Assembly: GCA_942493345.1 (NCBI GenBank)
Contig: OW818695.1
Span: forward strand, 1,550,001-1,614,000
Length of the DNA: 64,000 bases
Origin: GWE2-42-39 sp942493345
GTDB taxonomy: Bacteria; Bacteroidota; Bacteroidia; Bacteroidales; Prolixibacteraceae
Reading direction: 5' to 3'
Positions 1-8,752 of this stretch are shown piece after piece. The notes under the pieces were generated by a model. It did not search any database, was not told where the DNA came from, and saw nothing but the letters and a program-made list of their open reading frames with translations. Each line of letters starts with the position of its first letter. The stretch's first letter is position 1. The translations under genes were made by a program, and so were the position numbers.

Positions 1-1106
1 ATGCAGGAACTGCTCCCAGTCATATGGAAGAATATCGTGTTTGCCTTTGCGGTTATGATAGCCGATCCTTCAGCGCTTGCAACATACAACGGACGAGGGG
101 CTATCAACGCAAGCAACATATGCTGATCGAAAGGCAACAAGGTATCTTTGCCTGCATATTTACAGAAATTTTTGTCGAACCAATGTGGAAATACGTTGCA
201 AATACGCGCTGTGTTTTCTCCACTCAGATGATGAAACAATTTTGCTCCTCCGGCTCCCGATTCATTGCTGATTACCATTGCAAAACGCGAATCTGTAGCG
301 CCTGCCCATAATGCAGCTTTTCCCATTCTTGAAGTACCATACACGATAACTTCATCCGTATTGATGGTTTTATCCGTTTCAAAATAATCCATTGCCCTAC
401 TCAGGCCCCAGGCCCACGCGGCCATCGTTGAAAAATTATCTTCGCAATTTTGAAGTTCAGGATATAAAGCCTGCACGCCGTTGGTAAAACCATCATCATA
501 ATCAGGATCAACATCGCCTGCATATATTGTTGCGACCCCGTAACCCCGTTTTAGAATCATTTCGAGAGGCCATGCCGCTTCTGCAATACCTCTTGTTATG
601 TCCGTTGCATGATTATTTATAACGCCTTTCGTTTTTGCGCTCATCCAATTTGTCGTAATTCGAATCGCCTTGTCTTTGTGTACCGACTGATTTCCTGCAA
701 AATTATAGCCAACAAATAACGGAACTGGTTTTTTCATTCCATTTGGCAAATAAATAAGAATGTCCATCGACGGGCCGTTGAGAGAACCGTTGAAAAGAAT
801 TTTTACCTGTCTCCGCGTTGCAATCCCGCCAAGCGCATTACAATCATCATCAAATACCTCGAATGTCATTTTACCGGGTCTGACAGGCGATTTTCCATAC
901 ATCTGCTGTGTAAAAATGTTGATAATCTCAGGTCGCCGTTTTTCGTTCCATTGTCGAAGTGTCTTTACTTCCGAGCCGTCAACCATTTTCAGAACATCCG
1001 GTAATTGTCCCTGAACATTTACTTGCGAAAAAACATGTAAATGCAAAGAAAGAAGCATAACGACAACTGCAATTCTTTTGAATAAAATGATTGCAAAAAG
1101 TTTCAT
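1..1106 (-). pseudogene. CE15 glucuronoyl esterase-like gene, internally deleted and frameshifted, cut by window edge
   Basis: Reading from the ATG at 1106, the product has a signal peptide (residues 1-28, ending VFSQ) and an alpha/beta-hydrolase body. The nucleophile motif GTSRMGK places Ser at about 259, as in CE15 esterases, which cleave 4-O-methyl-glucuronate esters linking xylan to lignin. The conserved stretch APRPLYVASAE ends at Glu346 (codon 71-69). The family segment expected next is absent. The typical C-terminal motif GYHNRKGKHD...YDWEQFL resumes at once, but in another frame, from about position 66 to the edge. I therefore infer a deletion of roughly 30-50 codons that changes frame. 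It removes part of the active-site region, and in the original frame the catalytic His is not translated. The gene lies downstream of SusD behind a strong terminator. An assembly error is the alternative. Confidence 0.75.
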
Positions 1107-1127
1107 TGATTGGCAAATTATTTTAGG

Positions 1128-1162
1128 AAAAAACCTGGCCGGCAATTCCTTCCGGCCAGGTT
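1128..1162 (-). terminator. Rho-independent terminator between susD and the CE15 gene
   Basis: On the minus strand an 11-bp perfect stem (AACCTGGCCGG paired with CCGGCCAGGTT, 9-nt loop) is followed by a run of T. It begins 12 nt after the SusD stop and ends about 20 nt before the CE15 start, so most transcripts of the sigma-FecR-SusC-SusD unit should stop before CE15. Confidence 0.85.
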
Positions 1163-1173
1163 CCTGTCAATCA

Positions 1174-2784
1174 TTATTGATTGTATCCATCGTTTTGAGG
1201 GAATCCTCCCATGGCATCCCGTTCTTCTTGTGGAATAGGCCATCTTACATGATATGGCTGAATATTGGTACGGCATGAATAGTAAAGGGCATTCGGCGCT
1301 TTTACTGTTCTGAACTCAGACATACCACCATATAATTTTACTCTTTCTACCAATTTGCCTACACGTTTCAACAAAAACCAGCGTTGTCCTTCAAATGCCA
1401 GTTCGCGGGCATATTCATCCAGAATAACATTTTCGTTGATCGTAGTTAGCAATTGAGTCGGAGAGGCCAAAATACGATTTTGACGAATCAGATTAATGTA
1501 TGAAAGCGCTTTTGTATTATCGCCCAGACGCATATATGCTTCGGCAGCAATAAGCAATACCTGCGGGTACCGGAATATATACACATTGTTGTACGGTTGA
1601 GTTGAAAGAGGTTCTTTTACCCAGTCCCAGTACTTTTTACAGCTTACAGTGGCATTTTTGTAATAATTATCTCCTGTCAACTGGCTGTTTTGTGATAGTT
1701 TCAGGGTGTCGCCAAGGTGGTATTTCAGTTTGCTGAAATCATAATCCTTGTTGTTATAGGTGTAATAATGTTGCCACCATGCATTCCAACGTTTGTCGTT
1801 TTTCTGATCATACAAACCTAACAGGTAAGGATTCGGGTGAATCCGGGCCCAGCCATAACCACCAAATTCGGTTGCAACCATACAACCCGGCACCTGGCGG
1901 TACATCGAGGTAAAAGTAAGCGACAGGCGGTGATACGTTCCTCCTCCGGGGGCAAACTCATCAAACTGCATCACGTACATCGATTCTTTGGTGTTGTTGC
2001 GACGGTCTTTGGTAAAAATACTTTCAGGCGCTACAAGGGCAAATGGCCCTTCGTCAATAATTTTTGTCGACTGGGTTGCAGCCGTTTGATAATCGTTTTG
2101 CCAAAGTGCAACATCGGCCCTTAAAAGACGGGCAACTCCCTGGTTGAATCTTCCTGCAGCAACCGACCAGTCGGTTCCATAATATTCTATGGCTTTGTCC
2201 AAATCCGAAATAATTTGGGTATATACATCGGCTTGACTGGCAGCTTCGAACGTGCGGCCATCGGTATTTTCATACGTTGTTGGTTCGGTATTCAACCAAA
2301 TATTATCGAACCTACGAACCAGCCAAAAATAGGCATATCCCCGGAATATATAGGCTTCCCGAAGAATTGCTTTCTTTTCATCAGCGGGGATATCAGCCTG
2401 TTCACCAAATGTGATAATACTGTTCGAACGCTCAATAATGCGATACCATTTCTGCCACCAATTTCTTACTGTAGCGTCGGTGGTAAGATCGACATCCAGC
2501 CGATACCGGGCCAAATTCGTTGCGGTAGCGCGGTCAAAATCGATGTCTGTTCCGCCATCGCCCATTACCAAGGCAAAATGGCCGCTTTCACTCTCTCCAA
2601 GTTGTGCGCGATCAATGGTATAGAGCCCGTTTACGGCTGATTGCAGTCCATCGGCAGTAGAATACAAGAAATCGGTAGTCACTTCCGAAGGATTTTCTTC
2701 TGTTAAATATTCTTCACATCCGCTTAATACAAATAAGAGAAAAATGAAAATGAATATTTTGTTTTGAAATATTTTTGCTTCCAT
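1174..2784 (-). CDS. SusD/RagB family nutrient-binding outer-membrane lipoprotein
   Basis: The protein has 536 residues, the usual size of SusD homologues. It starts with a lipoprotein signal (lipobox LSGC, Cys23) and the typical LTEENPSEVTTDFLYST stretch. The TPR-like RagB/SusD fold follows (GYAYFWLVRRFDNIWL; AEAYMRLGDNTKALSYINLIR), and the C-terminus is the family signature WPIPQEERDAMGGFPQN. SusD proteins sit on the cell surface as a lid over the SusC pore and bind glycan fragments. It lies 11 nt downstream of the SusC gene in the same operon. The neighbouring CE15 and GH10 remnants suggest a glucuronoxylan-type ligand, which is an inference from context only. A terminator follows directly. 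Confidence 0.95.
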   Translation of the reverse strand: MEAKIFQNKIFIFIFLLFVLSGCEEYLTEENPSEVTTDFLYSTADGLQSAVNGLYTIDRAQLGESESGHFALVMGDGGTDIDFDRATATNLARYRLDVDLTTDATVRNWWQKWYRIIERSNSIITFGEQADIPADEKKAILREAYIFRGYAYFWLVRRFDNIWLNTEPTTYENTDGRTFEAASQADVYTQIISDLDKAIEYYGTDWSVAAGRFNQGVARLLRADVALWQNDYQTAATQSTKIIDEGPFALVAPESIFTKDRRNNTKESMYVMQFDEFAPGGGTYHRLSLTFTSMYRQVPGCMVATEFGGYGWARIHPNPYLLGLYDQKNDKRWNAWWQHYYTYNNKDYDFSKLKYHLGDTLKLSQNSQLTGDNYYKNATVSCKKYWDWVKEPLSTQPYNNVYIFRYPQVLLIAAEAYMRLGDNTKALSYINLIRQNRILASPTQLLTTINENVILDEYARELAFEGQRWFLLKRVGKLVERVKLYGGMSEFRTVKAPNALYYSCRTNIQPYHVRWPIPQEERDAMGGFPQNDGYNQ

Positions 2785-2795
2785 ACGATTGTTTT

Positions 2796-5700
2796 TTAGA
2801 AGTTAATGTTCATTCCGAATGTATAATTCTTGGTTTCCGGGTAATCATCAGGGTCACCTTCCGGACTATATGACAAGAAATCCGTTTTCGTCCATAAATT
2901 ATCGCCGGCTACATATAGTTTCACGTTTGAAAGGCCCACCGCGTTTAACCATTTCTTCGGAAGATTATATGCCAGTGTTACATTTCTCAGCCTGATATAG
3001 GAAGCATCCTGATAGCCAGTTGTTCCCCGGTAGTCAGAATAACTGGTTTCGTGGGGACGGAATGTTGTCGTCGATGGTTTTTCAGGGGTCCAGTAATCTT
3101 GTTTTATACCATTCAAAATGCCGTCCAAACGTCCGCCATGGTTATAATCGGAAAGAAAAACATTGTTTCTTAAAACTCCCTGTACAGTATACAAATCGGC
3201 AGAGAACTCAAATCCTTTATAACTTACACTTGTTGATAAAGAACCCATCCATTTCGGATCGCGACGAATAATGGTACGGTCGTCAGCAGTAATCACACCA
3301 TCGGGAACACCTTCGGGACCACTTAAATCGGCCACTTTAACATCTCCAGGGCGGGCATTGGGTTGTGCCGAGCCGGCAATATCGTCGCCAATCTGCCAGA
3401 TTCCCGCAAATTTATAATCGTAATAAACATTCACCGATTCGTCAATAAACCATTTATTTGTAATATCGTCAATGTATTCTCCGGTTACCGGATCCTGCAA
3501 AACGCCTTTCAATAACTTGTTTTTATTTTTCGAGAAGGTAGCTGTAACCGACCATGTTAAATCGTTATTCGAAACAATAAACCCTGTTGCCGAAGCCTCG
3601 ATGCCTGAGTTCTGAATTTCTCCAAGGTTCGCAGGTATTTTAGAATACCCAAGTACAGTCGGCAATTGCCGGTCGACTAATAAATCCGTTGTATTCGATT
3701 TGTAATATTCGATACTTCCAGATAATCTTCGGTCGAGTACTGAAAAATCGAGTCCTGTATTCAGGGTCGTTGTAGTTTCCCAGCGAAGGTTTGGATTGGG
3801 AAGGCTGGCTCCGGGCAAATAACCTACAACCGGGCTATCTGTCGACACATAAAATGCATTGTCGGCGGTTGCAAGACTTCCGTAAGGATCAATGGCCTGA
3901 TTCCCGATTTGTCCGTAACTGGTCCTGACTTTTGCTTCATTGAGCCATGAAAATTGTTCCATGAACGATTCTTTGTGCAAATTCCAGGCAAATGATGCCG
4001 AAGGGAAATAACCCCATTTATTATTTGCTCCGAAAACAGAAGAACCATCGGCACGCGCTGTAAAGTTGAAAAGATATTTATCCATCAGCGAATAGTTTAT
4101 ACGCCCCATAAATGATACCATTTTGCGATCGGTTAAACCTCTTGCTACTTCAGACTGAAGCGCAGAGCCTAAACTGTTGATGCCGAAAAAGTCGTTTCCC
4201 AGTTGCAGTGCAGTACTCGTTGTTGAATAGGTATACCGGGGTTCAATACCCTGCATCAGGGTCAGGTTGATTTTGTGATCGTCCTTTATTGCTTTGTCGT
4301 ATGTCAGGATATTTTCAACCAGATAATCTTTATTTGTATAAAAATTGATTTTTGCATAACCTTGTGTCAGGTTCGAAGGATCTTCAAACGAGCGGAACGT
4401 GTTTTCTTCCCGATTCCGGCTATTTATGCTGGCATTGAGTCGATATTTCAAACCGGGAAGGAATGCTGGGGTAACTTCCAGGTAGCCGTTCATTATTATT
4501 CGTTCGGCTTTGTACTCATAATTTCTTGTTTGTTCGTACAATAGTGGATTAACCGATTTTCCGTCGCCGGTAGGGTAACGAACCAGTTCTCCGTTTTCGT
4601 CATAAATCTGCGAAATTGGCGAAAAAGTAAGGAAAGCGAGCCATGGATTCGTTTCCTGGTTTTGTGTATAGGTCGTGTAATAAACAGATAGCCCCGTTTT
4701 AAATGTCTTTGAAATTATCTGATCAAGGGTCAGTTTCCCTGAATATCTGCTCATGTCGGACGACAAACGGATACCGTCTTGATAGTAATAACCCAAAGAG
4801 GCTGAATACTTTGTAAATTCGTTTCCGCCGCTCAATGAAATATCATGTTTCGTCAGCGGGACATCTTTCTTGAAAGCATAATCGGTCCAATTGATGTATT
4901 TTTGGTTCGCTATGCTTTCCAGTTCAAGCGGAGTAAACATCTGGCTGTCGTCGGGATATGTCCCGGTCCAGTTGTTCGATGCATTAGCCAAGTCGCCCCG
5001 GAAGGCTTCACGCCTTAGCTGAAGGTATTCTTCGGGGGAGAAAATCTCAAAATTCGGGTCCACATTCTGAATACTGTAATATCCGTGATAACTGACATTT
5101 ACCTTATTCCCGGTATTGGTTCCTCTTTTCGTAGTAATCAGTACAACCCCATTTGAAGCGCGCGCTCCGTAAATAGCCTGCGACGAAGCATCTTTAAGTA
5201 CCGATATACTTTCGACATCGTCAATATTGATTTCATTAATAGATGAAAGGGCAACCCCATCGACTACATACAAAGGAGAATTTCCCCCTTTCAGCGAACG
5301 GGTACCACGCAACAAAACATTTGATTCACCTCCCGGACGTGCATCGTTCATAGTAACATACAAACCGGCTACTTTTCCTTTTAGCATTCCTTGTAGATCG
5401 GATGTTGGCTGCGCAATCAACTCATCGGTTTTTACGGTTGCCACCGAGCCGGAAATATCGCTCCGCCTTTGTGTACCATAACCAACTACTATCACTTCAT
5501 CGACGCCAATCTGCTCTTCAACCATCTTGATATTGATCGTCGTTTTTTCACTTACAGAAACTTCGACGCTTCGCATCCCCACAAACGAAAAGACCAATAC
5601 TCCGTCGGCGGGCACACTGTTCAGCGAAAAATTCCCATCCACACCGGTAATTGTGCCGCTTGTCGTCCCTTTTATCAGAACGGTTACTCCCGGCAATGGT

Positions 5701-6134
5701 TGTCCGCTTTCATCGGTTACTTTACCGGTCATTGTCTTCTGCTGCTGGGCAGAGCCGACTGACTTCTCATTTTTCGACTTTATCAGGATCACACGGTCCA
5801 TCATTTGGTACGTGATATTGGTCCCGCTAAATATTTCTCCCAGGATATCAGCCAATGGCTTGTCCAAACTTTCGACTGTCGTCCGTTTCGATAAATCGGC
5901 CAGATCATTGTCGTAAAAAAAACGATAATCACTTTGCTTCTCGATCTGCTCGAATACTTCACGAATGGTAACATTTTCCATCTTTAAACTCAGCTTTGCA
6001 TTCTGAGAATAGATGCCTGCTGAAACCTGCAGCAATCCAATGAAAAGAAAAAAGGCCGTAAACTTTGCCATAATCAAAACTTTTTTGATCGGATGAAAAG
6101 CACGCTTTTCCTCCTTCATTTTAATTTTTTTCAT
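2796..6134 (-). CDS. SusC/RagA family TonB-dependent transporter with N-terminal STN domain
   Basis: The protein has 1112 residues. The N-terminal signal and membrane stretch (about 15-42) precedes a Secretin/TonB short N-terminal (STN) domain (about 45-120, containing VTIREVFEQIEKQSDYRFFY). Next come a carboxypeptidase-regulatory-like domain (about 135-210, GKVTDESGQPLPGVTVLIKG), a plug domain (starting VDEVIVVGYGTQRRSDISG) and a long beta-barrel ending TFGMNINF. It imports glycan fragments through the outer membrane together with the downstream SusD, using TonB energy. The STN domain signals to a FecR anti-sigma factor, and the next two upstream genes are a FecR and an ECF sigma factor. Trans-envelope substrate induction of this locus is therefore the expected mode of control. 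Confidence 0.96.
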   Translation of the reverse strand: MKKIKMKEEKRAFHPIKKVLIMAKFTAFFLFIGLLQVSAGIYSQNAKLSLKMENVTIREVFEQIEKQSDYRFFYDNDLADLSKRTTVESLDKPLADILGEIFSGTNITYQMMDRVILIKSKNEKSVGSAQQQKTMTGKVTDESGQPLPGVTVLIKGTTSGTITGVDGNFSLNSVPADGVLVFSFVGMRSVEVSVSEKTTINIKMVEEQIGVDEVIVVGYGTQRRSDISGSVATVKTDELIAQPTSDLQGMLKGKVAGLYVTMNDARPGGESNVLLRGTRSLKGGNSPLYVVDGVALSSINEINIDDVESISVLKDASSQAIYGARASNGVVLITTKRGTNTGNKVNVSYHGYYSIQNVDPNFEIFSPEEYLQLRREAFRGDLANASNNWTGTYPDDSQMFTPLELESIANQKYINWTDYAFKKDVPLTKHDISLSGGNEFTKYSASLGYYYQDGIRLSSDMSRYSGKLTLDQIISKTFKTGLSVYYTTYTQNQETNPWLAFLTFSPISQIYDENGELVRYPTGDGKSVNPLLYEQTRNYEYKAERIIMNGYLEVTPAFLPGLKYRLNASINSRNREENTFRSFEDPSNLTQGYAKINFYTNKDYLVENILTYDKAIKDDHKINLTLMQGIEPRYTYSTTSTALQLGNDFFGINSLGSALQSEVARGLTDRKMVSFMGRINYSLMDKYLFNFTARADGSSVFGANNKWGYFPSASFAWNLHKESFMEQFSWLNEAKVRTSYGQIGNQAIDPYGSLATADNAFYVSTDSPVVGYLPGASLPNPNLRWETTTTLNTGLDFSVLDRRLSGSIEYYKSNTTDLLVDRQLPTVLGYSKIPANLGEIQNSGIEASATGFIVSNNDLTWSVTATFSKNKNKLLKGVLQDPVTGEYIDDITNKWFIDESVNVYYDYKFAGIWQIGDDIAGSAQPNARPGDVKVADLSGPEGVPDGVITADDRTIIRRDPKWMGSLSTSVSYKGFEFSADLYTVQGVLRNNVFLSDYNHGGRLDGILNGIKQDYWTPEKPSTTTFRPHETSYSDYRGTTGYQDASYIRLRNVTLAYNLPKKWLNAVGLSNVKLYVAGDNLWTKTDFLSYSPEGDPDDYPETKNYTFGMNINF

Positions 6135-6162
6135 ACTTTTGATTTGTTTAGTTAAAAGACTC

Positions 6163-6239
6163 TTAGCCCTGCCAGGCTAATTGTAAAAAATTAAATTTCA
6201 AATAATGAAAGCGGGAGATGTTGACGCATTTTCCGCTTT
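6163..6239. other. Hairpin-rich spacer upstream of susC
   Basis: The 118-nt spacer between fecR and susC holds two inverted repeats: TTAGCC...GGCTAA (6163-6180) and AAAGCGG...CCGCTTT (6208-6239). Neither is followed by a convincing T-run on the minus strand. They may shape the SusC leader or partly end the sigma-FecR transcript, but the sequence does not decide this. Confidence 0.35.
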
Positions 6240-6252
6240 TTGTGTTAGGTCG

Positions 6253-7275
6253 TTACATGGTTTTTTGATTTTTCAGTTTTATGTATAATTTGTTTTTCTC
6301 AAGTTTATACTCAATTGGTTCAACCGAAGTTTGCTTAATCGCTTCAATAAATGTGAAAATATTATCATCCACACTGAAGCTCCCGTTGTACCGTTTTGAT
6401 TTCAGAAAATCGTTGCCAAAAACAATTTCAATATTATAAATCCGTTCAACTTTTCGCGCCAGGCTTTCAAAACTCTCGTTTCTAAACGCATATACTCCTT
6501 TCAGCCAATAATCATAGAAACCTTCCGTAATTTCCGATTCGGCGACTGTGTTTGTTTTTTTATTGTATTCCAGCCTGTGCCCGGGACTTACAATGAACGA
6601 TTTAAAGATTCCATCGTTCCCGCCCGTACGGATATCGAACTGGATTTTTCCTGAAATCAGATCTGCATTCACCACTTCGTCTTCAGCGTAGGCCGAAACC
6701 GAAAATTTGGTACCCAGAACCTTGATACGGTTTTCTCCAATATGAACAATGAAAGGTTTTTTCTCGTCGTGAGTTACTTCGAAATAAGCCTCGCCGGTTA
6801 AAAATAACTCGCGGGTTTTGCCCGAAAACTGAACCGGGTATTTTAATTTCGAATTATTTGAAATCCACACTTTTGAATTGTCGGGCAAAACAACAGAGGT
6901 GCGATTGCCTTTGGGAACAAATATTTCATTGTATGCAATTTGGGTTTCACTATTTGGCAAAATGAATTTCTGAACCAATATGGTGATGCTTGCCAGCAAG
7001 AAAAGGATGGCTGAAATACGTAAACTGTATGACAAAAAACGGCTTAAACCGGAAGTTCGTTCAAACTGATCAACCCGGGTCCTGAATTTTTGATACATGC
7101 GGGAAGTGTCCTGTATTTGCGAGGGATTGTAATTCCAGACTTCCAGCAAACGCTGAAAAATACTGCGATTAAGTTTTTTTGTGTTTAACCACTCATTCAG
7201 GACGGCATCCTGTTCCGGACTATTTTCGCCTGCCAGTTTTCCCGAAACGTTTTGCCAGATATTTTCGTTGTCCAT
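6253..7275 (-). CDS. FecR family anti-sigma factor
   Basis: From the ATG at 7275 (MDNENIWQNVSGKLAGE) the protein has 340 residues. It has an N-terminal cytoplasmic anti-sigma domain with the DUF4880-like stretch VLNEWLNTKKLNRSIFQRL, and a single membrane helix at about 80-103 (ISAILFLLASITILVQKFI). The periplasmic FecR domain (PKGNRTSVVLPDNSKVWISNNSKLKYP) follows, with a C-terminal STN-like DUF4974 region (YNIEIVFGNDFLKSKRYNGSF). An upstream in-frame start at 7338 would add 21 residues not typical of the family, so I prefer 7275. It should hold the ECF sigma factor encoded just upstream and respond to the STN domain of SusC. Confidence 0.93.
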   Translation of the reverse strand: MDNENIWQNVSGKLAGENSPEQDAVLNEWLNTKKLNRSIFQRLLEVWNYNPSQIQDTSRMYQKFRTRVDQFERTSGLSRFLSYSLRISAILFLLASITILVQKFILPNSETQIAYNEIFVPKGNRTSVVLPDNSKVWISNNSKLKYPVQFSGKTRELFLTGEAYFEVTHDEKKPFIVHIGENRIKVLGTKFSVSAYAEDEVVNADLISGKIQFDIRTGGNDGIFKSFIVSPGHRLEYNKKTNTVAESEITEGFYDYWLKGVYAFRNESFESLARKVERIYNIEIVFGNDFLKSKRYNGSFSVDDNIFTFIEAIKQTSVEPIEYKLEKNKLYIKLKNQKTM

Positions 7276-7351
7276 TTGTTTGATCGTTTTATAACTCCTG
7301 TAACAAAAGTCATAAACAAATCCCCTAAACGAATGCAAAAAAAGTTGAAAT

Positions 7352-8011
7352 TTATTTTCCGGGAGTGAAAAGCTGTAAAAGTATCAGATGATTCTCTCCT
7401 GTTTCATTTTCTTCAAGGTATTGCCGGATTACTTCGCCGATTTTCCGGATGGCAATGGTCAACTGGTGATCGATGGTTTTTACCGAAATATCCAACAAGT
7501 CGGCAATTTCTTTGTACTTCAACTGCTCCACTTTGGCCATTTGGTATATCAATTTGCAACGGGGTGGCAACGATTCGATGGCCTGCTCAATAATTTCCTT
7601 CAATTCTTTATTGATCAAATCGGTTTCGGGGCAGATATGGTCGACTCCCAGTTCGACCTCCACATCGTCAAGCGAAATGGCCTTTTTTCGCCGGGCTTCA
7701 TCCAGATAATTCAATGTAGTATTGTACGTGGCTTTAAACAAATAGGCTTTTATATTCCTGTGGCCTGCCAGCGAAGAACGGTTGAGCCACACTTTAAAGA
7801 AAACATCGGACACGACCTCTTCTGCCAACAATTTATTTTTCAGAAATGATTTTGAAAACTGGAACAAACGACCTGCAAACAGATCAAACAACTGTCGGAA
7901 TGCTTTCTCGTTATTATCGTACGATATTTGCGACAATAATCCTTCTATGTGCCGGTTTTGATCCAATTCTCCTTTTTCATGTAAAAGTGAGAAAAATATT
8001 GGAAAGGCCAA
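7352..8011 (-). CDS. ECF RNA polymerase sigma factor (RpoE-like, FecI type)
   Basis: Up to 219 residues. Sigma region 2 is visible (EKAFRQLFDLFAGRLFQFSKSFLKNKLLAEEVVSDVFFKVW, about 36-76), followed by region 4 (LPPRCKLIYQMAKVEQLKYKEIADLLDISVKTIDHQL, about 146-183). It should drive the PUL genes downstream and is paired with the FecR anti-sigma 76 nt further on. The start is uncertain. No ATG exists in frame upstream of region 2, so translation must begin at TTG (8011 or the TTG of GELDQN) or the 5' end is altered. The family usually begins only 10-20 residues before the EKAF motif. Confidence 0.9.
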   Translation of the reverse strand: MAFPIFFSLLHEKGELDQNRHIEGLLSQISYDNNEKAFRQLFDLFAGRLFQFSKSFLKNKLLAEEVVSDVFFKVWLNRSSLAGHRNIKAYLFKATYNTTLNYLDEARRKKAISLDDVEVELGVDHICPETDLINKELKEIIEQAIESLPPRCKLIYQMAKVEQLKYKEIADLLDISVKTIDHQLTIAIRKIGEVIRQYLEENETGENHLILLQLFTPGK

Positions 8012-8201
8012 TGATCATTCAAAATCATTATTTTTTGCGTTAACATTCATTTTGAATAAGCGTTTAACTTCCGGCAATGGTAGATTCTCCCGACTGGCGC
8101 AAATTGAGAAAAGGGGAATCCGCTATATCACTGAAAAAGAAACGAACTGCCATCAAATATTCGAGAACAGTTTGTTTTTATACCCATCATGTAACAGATC
8201 T

Positions 8202-8480
8202 TTATTTCTGACTGCCAAGCAATCTTTTGATCGCAAAATACGCAGGTTTGGGTTGACGATTGGTATCAAACATTGCCGGAAATTCCCCGGTTCTCCAACC
8301 GGTGGCATCGTCAACATGCCAGGTATTCCACGCAACGGTCCCGGTTTTTCTTTTCTGAAGGAGGACTTCCAATATGGCCGTATAGGTTTTTGCCTGTGCT
8401 TCAAAATTTTCGGGAATATTTGATTTCAGCCAAACGCTTGCCTCGGTCACATGAAATTCAAGTTTATTAGCCTTTTTTAG
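8202..8480 (-). pseudogene. GH10 endo-xylanase, C-terminal remnant
   Basis: About 90 codons without an upstream body read KLEFHVTEASVWLKS..., which matches the GH10 strand that carries the catalytic nucleophile Glu in (V/I)TE. This continues to GTVAWNTWHVDDATGWRTGEFP and ends in the GH10 terminus PAMFDTNRQPKPAYFAIKRLLG. Homology stops at about 8480 next to the dispersed repeat at 8493. The N-terminal two thirds of the barrel, including the acid/base Glu, are missing. It lies on the same strand as, and upstream of, the sigma factor, so it looks like a decayed member of this xylan-type PUL. Confidence 0.8.
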
Positions 8481-8492
8481 CCAGAGAATTAA

Positions 8493-8563
8493 AACACAAA
8501 ATAAGAAATAAGGAATTCGGTGCAGTCACATTTATGATATTTCTATATTCCTCGTTTTGTGTT
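8493..8563. repeat. Dispersed intergenic repeat, copy A
   Basis: A 28-bp core (8493-8520, starting AACACAAAATAAG) is identical to 29696-29723, and similarity continues more loosely for about 20 bp. Nine bases of the core (AACACAAAA) recur inverted at 8555-8563, so the unit is partly palindromic. It abuts the broken end of the GH10 remnant. Confidence 0.6.
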
Positions 8564-8703
8564 CGTTATTTAATACTTAGAAATGAAGAGGAACAAATAA
8601 AAGTAGCTTCACCTTTAAACAAATTCTTTGAAAAAACCTTCTGCATATTAATTCGACATAGAAGAAATGTTTAAAAAAATTAATAAATGTACTTTTTACT
8701 TTT

Positions 8704-8711
8704 TATATTTG
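8704..8711 (+). promoter_or_regulatory. Predicted -7 box for the GH2 gene
   Basis: TATATTTG fits the Bacteroidota -7 consensus TAnnTTTG. The predicted transcript start near 8718 lies upstream of the ATG at 8753 and downstream of an in-frame ATG at 8687. This supports 8753 as the true start. No clear -33 TTTG is visible. Confidence 0.45.
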
Positions 8712-8752
8712 TTCCCAATTATTATTTAAACCAAACAAACTTAAATTCAACT

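Noticed and set aside
24..311. Plus-strand 95-residue ORF
   Set aside because: It lies antisense to the CE15 reading frame and has no family features.
2215..2640. Plus-strand 141-residue ORF
   Set aside because: It is a shadow of the susD gene on the other strand.
5527..5916. Plus-strand 129-residue ORF
   Set aside because: It lies antisense to the SusC plug and regulatory-like domains, which are strongly conserved.
8052..8423. Plus-strand 123-residue ORF
   Set aside because: It overlaps the GH10 remnant antisense, and its composition follows the remnant's codons.
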